Assembly: GCA_964448305.1 (NCBI GenBank)
Contig: CAYUWB010000021.1
Coordinates: 1-22,789, forward strand
Direction: 5' to 3'
From: Thioglobus_C sp964448305
Lineage (GTDB): Bacteria; Pseudomonadota; Gammaproteobacteria; PS1; Pseudothioglobaceae
Length of the DNA stretch: 22,789 bases
Shown here piece by piece: positions 13,838-19,955 of this stretch. The translations under genes and the position numbers were made by a program. The stretch's first letter is position 1. The number at the start of each line of letters is the position of its first letter. The notes beneath the pieces were generated by a model. The model had not been told where the DNA came from. It worked only from the letters and a program-made list of their open reading frames with translations, and made no database searches.

Positions 13838-13883
13838 TCTATAACACCATATACATATAGTCAAATTTAACATTTGACGATAT
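13838..13883 (-). promoter_or_regulatory. Leftward promoter with palindromic operator over its -35
   Basis: On the minus strand TTGACT (13859-13864) and TATAGA (13838-13843) are 15 bases apart, the same layout as at 15676-15702; with 17 bases the -10 would be TAGACT. The -35 sits inside the inverted repeat GTCAAAT/ATTTGAC (13860-13866, 13872-13878), extended by ATAT on both sides after one mismatch. It would control the genes from 13753 on. Confidence 0.5.
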
Positions 13884-13890
13884 GTAGTTT

Positions 13891-14127
13891 TTAATTGTCA
13901 TAACGCTGATTACGTAGTAACTCGTTATTTTGCTCAGTTACTCTTGCAAGTTCACGTACACACTCAGTCAGGCTCACGATCGCTTGTGCGATCTCACTCA
14001 CACCCTTGCCCGAAAGGATGTTTACGTCAAGATTGCCCTCAACCAATCTTTTAGATTGTTCCTCTCGCTTACGTCTATGCTCTTGTGCGAGTCTGATCTT
14101 GTCTCTTTGTTCTCTAGTTAAATTCAT
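13891..14127 (-). CDS. Small charged helical protein, 78 aa
   Basis: The N-terminus (MNLTREQRDKIRLAQEHRRK) is a basic helix; the C-terminal half (VSEIAQAIVSLTECVRELAR and VTEQNNELLR) is a likely coiled coil. As scaffolded, its start touches the N gap and has no ribosome site. If the two 55-base copies are collapsed, AAAGG appears upstream and the ATG overlaps the previous gene's stop (ATGA), as elsewhere in the operon. Function unknown. Confidence 0.72.
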   Translation of the reverse strand: MNLTREQRDKIRLAQEHRRKREEQSKRLVEGNLDVNILSGKGVSEIAQAIVSLTECVRELARVTEQNNELLRNQRYDN

Positions 14128-14291
14128 TTAACTACCNNNNNNNNNNNNNNNNNNNNNNNNNNNNNNNNNNNNNNNNNNNNNNNNNNNNNNNNNNNNNNNN
14201 NNNNNNNNNNNNNNNNNNNNNNNNNNNNNNNNNNNNCTTGTGCGAGTCTGATCTTGTCTCTTTGTTCTCTAGTTAAATTCATTTAACTACC
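14082..14291. other. Assembly gap of 100 N flanked by identical 55-base copies
   Basis: Bases 14137-14236 are N. The 55 bases before (14082-14136) and after (14237-14291) are identical. This is what a scaffolder leaves when two contigs overlapping by one k-mer of 55 are joined with a default gap. The true sequence probably has a single copy, which also restores a coupled ATGA junction. Confidence 0.9.
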
Positions 14292-14623
14292 GCCTTTGCT
14301 AAAGGTTTAATCTCTTGGTAACAAGAGTTACACTTAGTATTCCAATCGTTCTTCTCGCTTATGATGAAGTCAAAGACTTCAAATATCTCATCCCTGTCTC
14401 CCTCTTTCAGAGCCTCAACTTGCTCCCACGTGATCCCAAGCGTACGCATGGAAAAGTACTCACGCATGTCCGAGTCTAATGCACAAGGATCGATTTTATC
14501 GATCGCTAGGATTGAGTCGTTTAATTTCCTTCTAAGGAAATCAATCACTCGTGTGTAGTGTTTTGAGAATTTTATGTATAGCCGATAGGCTAATTTTGAT
14601 TTGTATAAAATGTTAGTTAACAT
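14279..14623 (-). CDS. Hypothetical protein, 114 aa
   Basis: I start at MLTNILYKSKLAYRL (ATG at 14623), with AAAGGAAC just upstream; the longer frame to 14683 would run through the leader hairpin. The N-terminus is basic and hydrophobic (KLAYRLYIKFSKHYTRVIDF); the C-terminal region has CNSCYQE, one CxxC. A perfect 9-base hairpin (14607-14626) covers the start codon, so initiation may be controlled by folding. Its TGA overlaps the next ATG once the gap is collapsed. Confidence 0.7.
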   Translation of the reverse strand: MLTNILYKSKLAYRLYIKFSKHYTRVIDFLRRKLNDSILAIDKIDPCALDSDMREYFSMRTLGITWEQVEALKEGDRDEIFEVFDFIISEKNDWNTKCNSCYQEIKPLAKAVVK

Positions 14624-14858
14624 TTTTAGTTCCTTTCTCGCACTTGTGCGAAACTTGTTTGCCATGAACTTTACCAAGTTCATAGAATTTAAATGCTAAA
14701 GCATCAATGGCATCGCATGTGAACCTATGATCCTTTGGATCAACCCATTGAGTCTCAGGTTTAACGCAACATGTAAGATCTGTATTAACCAGATCTTCAA
14801 AAAGTTCTTGCCAATCGTGGTAGTTTTCAGAACTACCAAAGCCTTCAGGTAATTTCAT
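14613..14858 (-). CDS. Hypothetical protein, 81 aa
   Basis: The start MKLPEGFGSS has AAAGGAG at the right distance. The product is a small alpha/beta protein (YHDWQELFEDLVNTDLTCCV, then DAIDALAFKFYELGKVHGKQ). The longer open frame to 14987 includes the leader and is unlikely. Its last codons run through the hairpin leader of the next gene, and the two genes overlap by 11 bases. Confidence 0.65.
   Translation of the reverse strand: MKLPEGFGSSENYHDWQELFEDLVNTDLTCCVKPETQWVDPKDHRFTCDAIDALAFKFYELGKVHGKQVSHKCEKGTKNVN
14624..14661 (-). promoter_or_regulatory. Leader with AAACAAGT element and hairpin
   Basis: Minus strand: AAACAAGTTTCGCACAAGTG then CGAGAAAGGAAC. The stem is TCGCAC/GTGCGA (14638-14643, 14646-14651) with a 2-base loop. 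It is nearly identical over 25 bases to the leader at 14859-14898. Confidence 0.55.
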
Positions 14859-14898
14859 AGAAATCTCCTTTCCTCGCACTTGTGCGAGACTTGTTTTA
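14859..14898 (-). promoter_or_regulatory. Leader with AAACAAGT element and hairpin
   Basis: Minus strand: AAAACAAGTCT, a perfect 7-base stem CTCGCAC/GTGCGAG (14873-14879, 14882-14888), then GAAAGGAG and the ATG. The rest of the 152-base gap to the upstream gene holds further inverted repeats (14912-14925 and 14963-14980) but no gene I can support. Confidence 0.55.
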
Positions 14899-15010
14899 GT
14901 TTTCTGCTTTCGACTCTTTAGAGTCATCATCAGCACAGACACACATCTGTGGAGCAGTTGGTTAAACTGTGAACAGTTTAGGCTCATGTTCAGGAGCGAT
15001 AAATACTGTT

Positions 15011-15610
15011 CTACTTTTTAAGTAGATCCTCTCCTCTTGGTAGCTGATCCTCGCCCTTGACCCACACATGAGAAGGCTTTATAGCCTTGTCCTCTGCTTT
15101 GAATTGGGATGACCATCCCAACCTTCTAATTTCCATCTCAGATGTGTACCTATCTGAAGCTTCTTTAGAAGCTCGTGCCTCTGCCTCAGATTTCTCTGAG
15201 GCTTGGGCTTTTAGGATCTCTCGTGCTAGTCTCTTGTAGTCAATTCCATCTTTGATGGGCTTCTTTACAGTTACGACCTTGCCATTTTTACTACTCTTGG
15301 AAGCCTTTGGCTTTTTGGTAGTAGTAGTAGAAGTCTTTGACTTCTTGGTAGTCTTGGTCTTAGTTACTTTAGTAACTCTACCTGTGATTAGGTCTCTGAA
15401 AGAGCCATCTGGAACAGGGTAGCCTGTGACTTTTTCAAAGTCTGTACGTGAAAGCTTTGCTTTTTTAGACTTTCCATTAAGGAAAGTAAGAGCAGTTTTC
15501 CAAGTCCATTCTTTGAAGTCCTTAGGGACTTTGTGTCCGTTATGCTTAGCTACTGCGTAGCTTGCTGTTCTGTTCTGTAGTCTTGTCCTTACAACTTTAG
15601 TTGTACTCAT
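15011..15610 (-). CDS. Lysine/threonine-rich hypothetical protein, 199 aa, first early gene
   Basis: A compact N-terminal part (about 1-78; KEWTWKTALTFLNGKSKKAK, FEKVTGYPVPDGSFRDLITG) is followed by a low-complexity basic linker (about 79-118, mainly K, T, S) and a helical C-terminal half (LAREILKAQASEKSEAEARA). The C-terminus ends in VKGEDQLPRGEDLLKK. Possibly DNA binding. At least nine perfect micro-hairpins with stems of 6-8 bases and 2-5 base loops lie within its 600 bases, the densest in the window. Family not recognised. Confidence 0.72.
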   Translation of the reverse strand: MSTTKVVRTRLQNRTASYAVAKHNGHKVPKDFKEWTWKTALTFLNGKSKKAKLSRTDFEKVTGYPVPDGSFRDLITGRVTKVTKTKTTKKSKTSTTTTKKPKASKSSKNGKVVTVKKPIKDGIDYKRLAREILKAQASEKSEAEARASKEASDRYTSEMEIRRLGWSSQFKAEDKAIKPSHVWVKGEDQLPRGEDLLKK

Positions 15611-15653
15611 AGTGTTGTTCTCCTAGTGCTTTAGCACTTACTTGTTTGACCGA
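15611..15653 (-). promoter_or_regulatory. Leader with AAACAAGT element and hairpin before the first early gene
   Basis: Minus strand: AAACAAGT (15640-15647), then the hairpin AGTGCT/AGCACT (15625-15630, 15633-15638), then AGGAG (15620-15624) and the ATG ten bases later. The stem abuts the ribosome site. Confidence 0.5.
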
Positions 15654-15675
15654 TCAATTTGACCGATAACCAAAC

Positions 15676-15716
15676 TCTATAACGGGGTATAACATATGTC
15701 AATACCTTTAGGTATT
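15676..15716 (-). promoter_or_regulatory. Main leftward early promoter with palindrome at its -35
   Basis: Minus strand TTGACA (15697-15702) and TATAGA (15676-15681) at 15 bases, matching the 13.85 kb promoter in layout and in the surrounding GTTATAGA. Its -35 abuts the inverted repeat AATACCT/AGGTATT (15701-15707, 15710-15716) and contains ACATATGT. A regulator binding the palindrome would compete with polymerase. Confidence 0.55.
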
Positions 15717-15732
15717 TACATATTGTTAAGTA

Positions 15733-15767
15733 TTACTACAAAGATATGTGTAAACATATCGTAGTAA
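15733..15767. promoter_or_regulatory. Bulged cruciform in the divergent control region
   Basis: Outer arms TTACTAC/GTAGTAA (15733-15739, 15761-15767) and inner arms GATATGT/ACATATC (15743-15749, 15754-15760) around GTAA, with a 3-base bulge on one side: 14 pairs in all. Lying between the leftward and rightward promoters, it may be an operator or a transcription barrier. AAACATATCGTA recurs at 6525-6540. Confidence 0.45.
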
Positions 15768-15810
15768 AGAGAACGCAACTTATTGCACTATGGTTAGTTG
15801 CCTTTAGGCA

Positions 15811-15822
15811 GTTTGCTATAGT
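15811..15822 (+). promoter_or_regulatory. Rightward extended -10 promoter before terS
   Basis: TGCTATAGT is an extended -10 element (TGn plus TATAGT at 15817-15822) without a good -35. Transcription would begin around 15829, only about five bases before the terS ATG, so the message would be nearly leaderless; accordingly no Shine-Dalgarno site is visible. Confidence 0.4.
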
Positions 15823-15833
15823 AGAATTTTGGT

Positions 15834-16325
15834 ATGGGAAATAAAACGAGACTTACCAAAGAAATTGGTAAGAAAATATGTCAGCTTGTCGCACAGGGGA
15901 ACTATCCTAGTTCTGCGTGTGAACAAGTGGGAGTTCCAAATTCAACATTTTTTGGATGGCTCAAGCGTGGGGAGAGTACACAGGAAGAGCCGTACCACTC
16001 TTTCGCAGGAGCGTTAAGGATGGCAGAGAGTATCTCTGAGAGTAGTGCTATTGCCGAGATTGTCGAGAGTACTGATTGGCGCGCACGTGCGTGGTTCTTG
16101 GAGCGGAGATATCCTGATCGATGGAGTCAGAAGAACAATAACGAGAGTAGCGAAGCTATAGGACTTATTGAAATGCTGAGACACCGACTTGCCTCGTCCA
16201 AGAGCGAAGAACTGCATGAATCACACGAGCGATCAGAGTCAAATCTGGTCATTGAGAGCGTAGAGCCGAATGACGCTGAGTCAGACGTACAACCACATAG
16301 CGGTGATGGTGGGGGTATGCCTTAG
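15834..16325 (+). CDS. terS: Terminase small subunit
   Basis: 163 residues. The N-terminus (TKEIGKKICQLVAQGNYPSS then ACEQVGVPNSTFFGWLKRGE) is the homeodomain-like helix-turn-helix of small terminases, followed by helices (SFAGALRMAESISESSAIAE) and the hallmark STDWRARAWFLERRYPDRWS. The C-terminus is acidic and disordered. The subunit recognises the packaging site and feeds DNA to the large terminase encoded 394 bases downstream. First gene of the rightward block; start has no clear ribosome site, fitting a near-leaderless message. A neighbouring frame from 15829 is a shadow. Confidence 0.85.
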   Translation: MGNKTRLTKEIGKKICQLVAQGNYPSSACEQVGVPNSTFFGWLKRGESTQEEPYHSFAGALRMAESISESSAIAEIVESTDWRARAWFLERRYPDRWSQKNNNESSEAIGLIEMLRHRLASSKSEELHESHERSESNLVIESVEPNDAESDVQPHSGDGGGMP

Positions 16326-16421
16326 CAGTATACGTCAGGGGTAGGGAATAGGGATGGTTCTAAATTTATTTTTTGCCTTGACTACCTCCCCTAGATATTT
16401 TAAAAAGCACTATATTGCGTA

Positions 16422-16450
16422 TTGACACAAGTAATCTATATGATTACAAT
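16422..16450 (+). promoter_or_regulatory. Strong rightward sigma70-type promoter
   Basis: TTGACA (16422-16427, exact consensus) and TACAAT (16445-16450) are 17 bases apart, ideal spacing. It lies between terS and the zinc-ribbon/terL genes and would drive the packaging and structural genes. Confidence 0.7.
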
Positions 16451-16457
16451 TTCTTTT

Positions 16458-16506
16458 GGGGGAAGAGAGAGATAGTGTCGAAAGAGAGAGAAACCCCCTT
16501 TTCTTT
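16458..16506 (+). terminator. Possible attenuator just after the late promoter
   Basis: GGGGG (16458-16462) can pair with CCCCC (16494-16498) around a purine-rich 31-base loop containing two AGAGAGAG tracts, and TTTTCTTT follows. Placed right at the start of the transcript, it could act as an attenuator or antitermination site. The stem is short, so confidence is low. Confidence 0.3.
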
Positions 16507-16560
16507 ATACCAAATGCAGGATATTGCGTTACTCCTATTTAATGTGATATCTTATTTGCT

Positions 16561-16719
16561 ATGCCAATGTATGATTACATATGTAATAACGAAGAGTGTG
16601 ACACAGACACTTTTGAGGTGCTGACTGACTACGAAGAGAAACCAGAGACTTGTCCTAAGTGTAAACACAAGAGTGAAGAGCGGAAGTCTTTTTATCAATA
16701 CTCCTTTTACTTTAACTAA
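16561..16719 (+). CDS. FmdB-like zinc-ribbon protein, 52 aa
   Basis: MPMYDYICNNEECDTDTFEV then a CPKCKHKSEERK segment. The MPxYxYxC opening, FEVL and the CPxC pair are those of FmdB-type putative regulatory zinc ribbons; Cys8, Cys13, Cys31 and Cys34 would bind zinc, with the first pair spaced by four residues instead of two. Its TAA overlaps the terL ATG (TAATG), so the two are translationally coupled. In phages this small ribbon is often beside terminase genes; role unknown, perhaps nucleic-acid contact during packaging. Confidence 0.75.
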   Translation: MPMYDYICNNEECDTDTFEVLTDYEEKPETCPKCKHKSEERKSFYQYSFYFN

Positions 16720-18071
16720 TGCTTACAGAAGATAGAGATATGTTACTGAGTCAGTTAGGCTTTGAACTGACTGAAGAACAGGTAAAGATACTGAACCACC
16801 CAGCACGTATTAAATTAGTAGCAGGTGGTGAGCGTGCAGGTAAATCATTCATGGGTGCTGTGCATGTACTAGCTAAGTTTGATGAGATACAAGACAACGG
16901 AATCATATGGCTAGTAGCCAGAGACTACGAAAGATGCCGAGCTGAATTTGAATACTTACTAGACATGCTTGGCAGACTAGGTTTACTGAAAAATGCGTCT
17001 AAGCGTATAGACCCAGGCGAAATACAATGCGTTAACGGCATACGTATAAAGACTAAATCAGCACAAGACTACAGGTCTCTAGCGATGGAAGCACCAGATG
17101 GTATTGTTGCATGTGAAGCATCACAGATTGACTTCGAGTCTTTTCTAAGACTGCGTGGTCGTATTGCTGAAAAAAGAGGATGGCTATTTTTAGAAGGTAC
17201 ATTTGAGGCAAGCCTTGGTTGGTACCCGTCTAGATTTGAAGCATGGCAAATGCACCCCAATCCAGATGATGCTAAAAGTTTTAGTTTACCTTCATGGTCT
17301 AACTCTGTTGTGTATCCTGGTGGTAGAGAAGATCCAGAAATACTAAGTCTTGAAAGATTACACAGCGACACATGGTTTATGGAACGGCTTGCTGGGAAAC
17401 CATCACCCCCTAAAGGATTGGTACACCCATTGTTTGATGTTGCGTTGCATGTAAATAATGACGCGCAATATGTTGCAGGAAGTCCAGTATACTTATGGAT
17501 AGATCCAGGGTACTCAAGTATTACACAAAGTGCCTACGCTGTTGAGGTTATACAAAAAATTGATGACCAAGTTGTAGTTATTGATGAAATATATGAAAGA
17601 GAAAAGACAACAGAAGATATCATAGAAATTGCACAAAATAGAGAATGGTGGCAAGATGTAGATTCAGGAGTAATAGATATTGCGGCACATGCGCAATCTG
17701 AAAGACGACCTGTTGATGTGTGGTGGCACAAGGCTAACGTCTCTATGATTAGTGAAAAGGTTGGAGTAATGGATGGGATAGAAAGGTTTAATACTTTTTT
17801 AAAACCCCACCCTGTTACAAACAAACCTAACATGGTATTTAACCCACAATGTCGTGGTATTATTTCTGAACTAGGTGGTTGCCAAAATCCCTTTGATGGG
17901 CAAGTTCATGTATACTCATGGAGAACAGACCGAAATGGAAATGTGGTTGGAAGAGAACCTAGGGATGCTTTTAATCATGGTGCTAAGGCAATTGTTTATG
18001 GTCTTGTAATAAACTTTGGTTATGCAAGGCTTGCTAAAGAAAAACAAAAAATTACTGTAAAGAGATGGTAA
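16719..18071 (+). CDS. terL: Terminase large subunit
   Basis: 450 residues, of usual length. ATPase: Walker A AGGERAGKS (35-43), Walker B region DGIVACEA (127-134, Glu133 as catalytic carboxylate with Cys in place of the usual Asp), coupling motif EGTF (159-162). RNase H-like nuclease: LWIDPGYSS (Asp262), VVVIDEIY (Asp289/Glu290), GVIDIAAH (Asp320) and PRDAFNHGAKA (Asp416). The motor pumps DNA through the portal and cuts it into genome units. Flanked by the zinc ribbon and, with no gap, the portal. All key domains are present. Confidence 0.93.
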   Translation: MLTEDRDMLLSQLGFELTEEQVKILNHPARIKLVAGGERAGKSFMGAVHVLAKFDEIQDNGIIWLVARDYERCRAEFEYLLDMLGRLGLLKNASKRIDPGEIQCVNGIRIKTKSAQDYRSLAMEAPDGIVACEASQIDFESFLRLRGRIAEKRGWLFLEGTFEASLGWYPSRFEAWQMHPNPDDAKSFSLPSWSNSVVYPGGREDPEILSLERLHSDTWFMERLAGKPSPPKGLVHPLFDVALHVNNDAQYVAGSPVYLWIDPGYSSITQSAYAVEVIQKIDDQVVVIDEIYEREKTTEDIIEIAQNREWWQDVDSGVIDIAAHAQSERRPVDVWWHKANVSMISEKVGVMDGIERFNTFLKPHPVTNKPNMVFNPQCRGIISELGGCQNPFDGQVHVYSWRTDRNGNVVGREPRDAFNHGAKAIVYGLVINFGYARLAKEKQKITVKRW

Positions 18072-19955
18072 ATGGCACAGATAGATAATTTATTAGATAA
18101 AATAAAAAGAAGATTTGAAGCCGAAGGTTTCAAGCAGGTTAGAAAAAGAATGGAAGAAGATTATTCTTTGTATCGTATGAACCCATATGATGCAGGAGAG
18201 GGTTTTCAATCATACACATCCAACACTCCAAAAGTTTTAGCAGATAAAATTATGGCATACCTTACAACATCAAGCATGATTGTAAGAGTACCTAATGAAG
18301 GCAAAAACGAACAAGATAGAATTATTGGAGCCAACAAAGAGAAGTGGGTAATTGGTGCATTAAACTTAGCAGACGAAAGATTGTTAAGAATGGGTCAACC
18401 AAATGCAAGAGAACAATTATCTTTTCACATCACACTTCGTGGTCATTTTGCTGGTAGGTCTGTATTAAATACAAGACCAGATGGTAGTGCATATGTAGAC
18501 ATTACTGCATGGGATCCTTTGCACGTTATATATGAAATGGATGATGAAGGTATTAACTGGATTGCTCATAGAAAGAAAAGAACTAAAGAGTCAATCAAAG
18601 CTATTTACAATATGGATGTCTCTGCTCCTGAACAAGAAGCTGAAGAACAAGGTATAGATGTTTGGGATTATTATGACAGAGAAATGAATTGCATAATTAT
18701 AGATGCAGGAGGACCAAAGTTTGCCAAGAAACCAACGCCACACGGAGTTATGATACAAGGGATGCCCTGCGCTCCTTGCTTTGTTGGAGTTGTGGGTCCG
18801 CAACCATACGTACAAGGAGATTTATCTAGTGAGTATACATCTCGTGAGTACGGAGAATCTGTGTTCGCGGCTAATCGGGAGCTTTTCCATGACTACAATT
18901 TTGCAATGAGTTCTATGAAAACATTAATATCTCGTTCTACGAGACATCCGTATGTAGTTACAAGTCCTGATGGTTCTGCAACATTAGAAACAGATCCATG
19001 GAGAGACGGAACAGAAGTTGATTTACCAGCAAACACATCTATTGATTTGTTGCCAGAGATAACTATGCCTGCAAACACAGGAGATTATTTAGGTATGATA
19101 TCGGCAGAACTGCAAAGAGGTGGTTTACCAAATGTTGCGTATGGTGAATTACAATTTCAATTGTCAGGATACGCGGCAAACTTATTGAGGTCAGGTTCTG
19201 AACATCAAGTACAGCCTAGAGTTTATGCTTTGCAAAGTGCGTACCAACAAATATCAGAATTACTTTTAGCGCAATATGCGACTGGTGATTATGGAACAAT
19301 GGAGATGAGAGGTAAATACAATGAACTTAAAAAGTGGTTTATGGGTCCTATATCTCCAGATGATATTGCCGAAGGTGGTCCAATTGAGATTGCAATTAAA
19401 CCGCAGATGCCACAGGATGATCCGCAAAAAGTAACCATGGCGCAGATGATGAGGGAAGGACCAAACCCTCTTGCACCTGACGTTTGGATATGGGATAACA
19501 TACTTGATGTACAAGATGTTGAAGATTTTAAAAAAGAAATTAACGCACAACAAGGCGAGACATTAGATCCAAAAGCAGTTATGATTAATGTTGTTCAGGC
19601 TTTAATGGCTAAAGGACAACAACAAGAAGCTATGGTTTATTTAGATATGTTGAGAAAAGCAATGAAGAAAGAACAGCAGGAAGAAACGGCGATGGATGTA
19701 CAGTTCCAAGCGATGATGAGTCAATTTGGAATGACTGGGCAAGGTCCTGAGCAGTCAGGTCAAGCACCGCCTCCACCAAACGCACCACAAGATATGCCAC
19801 CAGCAGGACCTCCAGGGGTTAACGGAGCGGTATTATCTAGTGAAGCTCAAGGTTTTCCTCCTGCGCCACCTACTGAGCCACCAACGCAAGATGTTGCGCC
19901 TGGTACACCTAGACCTGGTGCAAGAACTGCACCACCTGAAGGAGAAGGAATATAA
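18072..19955 (+). CDS. Portal protein
   Basis: 627 residues, starting immediately after the terL stop. The order terL-portal, the length, the acidic/helical core (FEAEGFKQVRKRMEEDYSLY, FAANRELFHDYNFAMSSMKT, LQFQLSGYAANLLRSGSEHQ) and a proline-rich flexible tail (about 560-627) fit portal proteins of podovirus-like phages. As a ring at one capsid vertex it is the channel for DNA entry and exit. Its stop overlaps the next ATG (TAATG). No single motif is diagnostic, so the call rests on context and overall pattern. Confidence 0.82.
   Translation: MAQIDNLLDKIKRRFEAEGFKQVRKRMEEDYSLYRMNPYDAGEGFQSYTSNTPKVLADKIMAYLTTSSMIVRVPNEGKNEQDRIIGANKEKWVIGALNLADERLLRMGQPNAREQLSFHITLRGHFAGRSVLNTRPDGSAYVDITAWDPLHVIYEMDDEGINWIAHRKKRTKESIKAIYNMDVSAPEQEAEEQGIDVWDYYDREMNCIIIDAGGPKFAKKPTPHGVMIQGMPCAPCFVGVVGPQPYVQGDLSSEYTSREYGESVFAANRELFHDYNFAMSSMKTLISRSTRHPYVVTSPDGSATLETDPWRDGTEVDLPANTSIDLLPEITMPANTGDYLGMISAELQRGGLPNVAYGELQFQLSGYAANLLRSGSEHQVQPRVYALQSAYQQISELLLAQYATGDYGTMEMRGKYNELKKWFMGPISPDDIAEGGPIEIAIKPQMPQDDPQKVTMAQMMREGPNPLAPDVWIWDNILDVQDVEDFKKEINAQQGETLDPKAVMINVVQALMAKGQQQEAMVYLDMLRKAMKKEQQEETAMDVQFQAMMSQFGMTGQGPEQSGQAPPPPNAPQDMPPAGPPGVNGAVLSSEAQGFPPAPPTEPPTQDVAPGTPRPGARTAPPEGEGI

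Noticed and set aside
14082..14291. True direct repeat or mobile-element target duplication
   Set aside because: Exact 55-base identity next to a 100-N gap and the restored ATGA overlap point to an assembly cause.
16415..16624. 69-codon plus-strand frame between terS and terL
   Set aside because: It would start upstream of its own promoter, lacks a ribosome site and overlaps the better supported zinc-ribbon gene.
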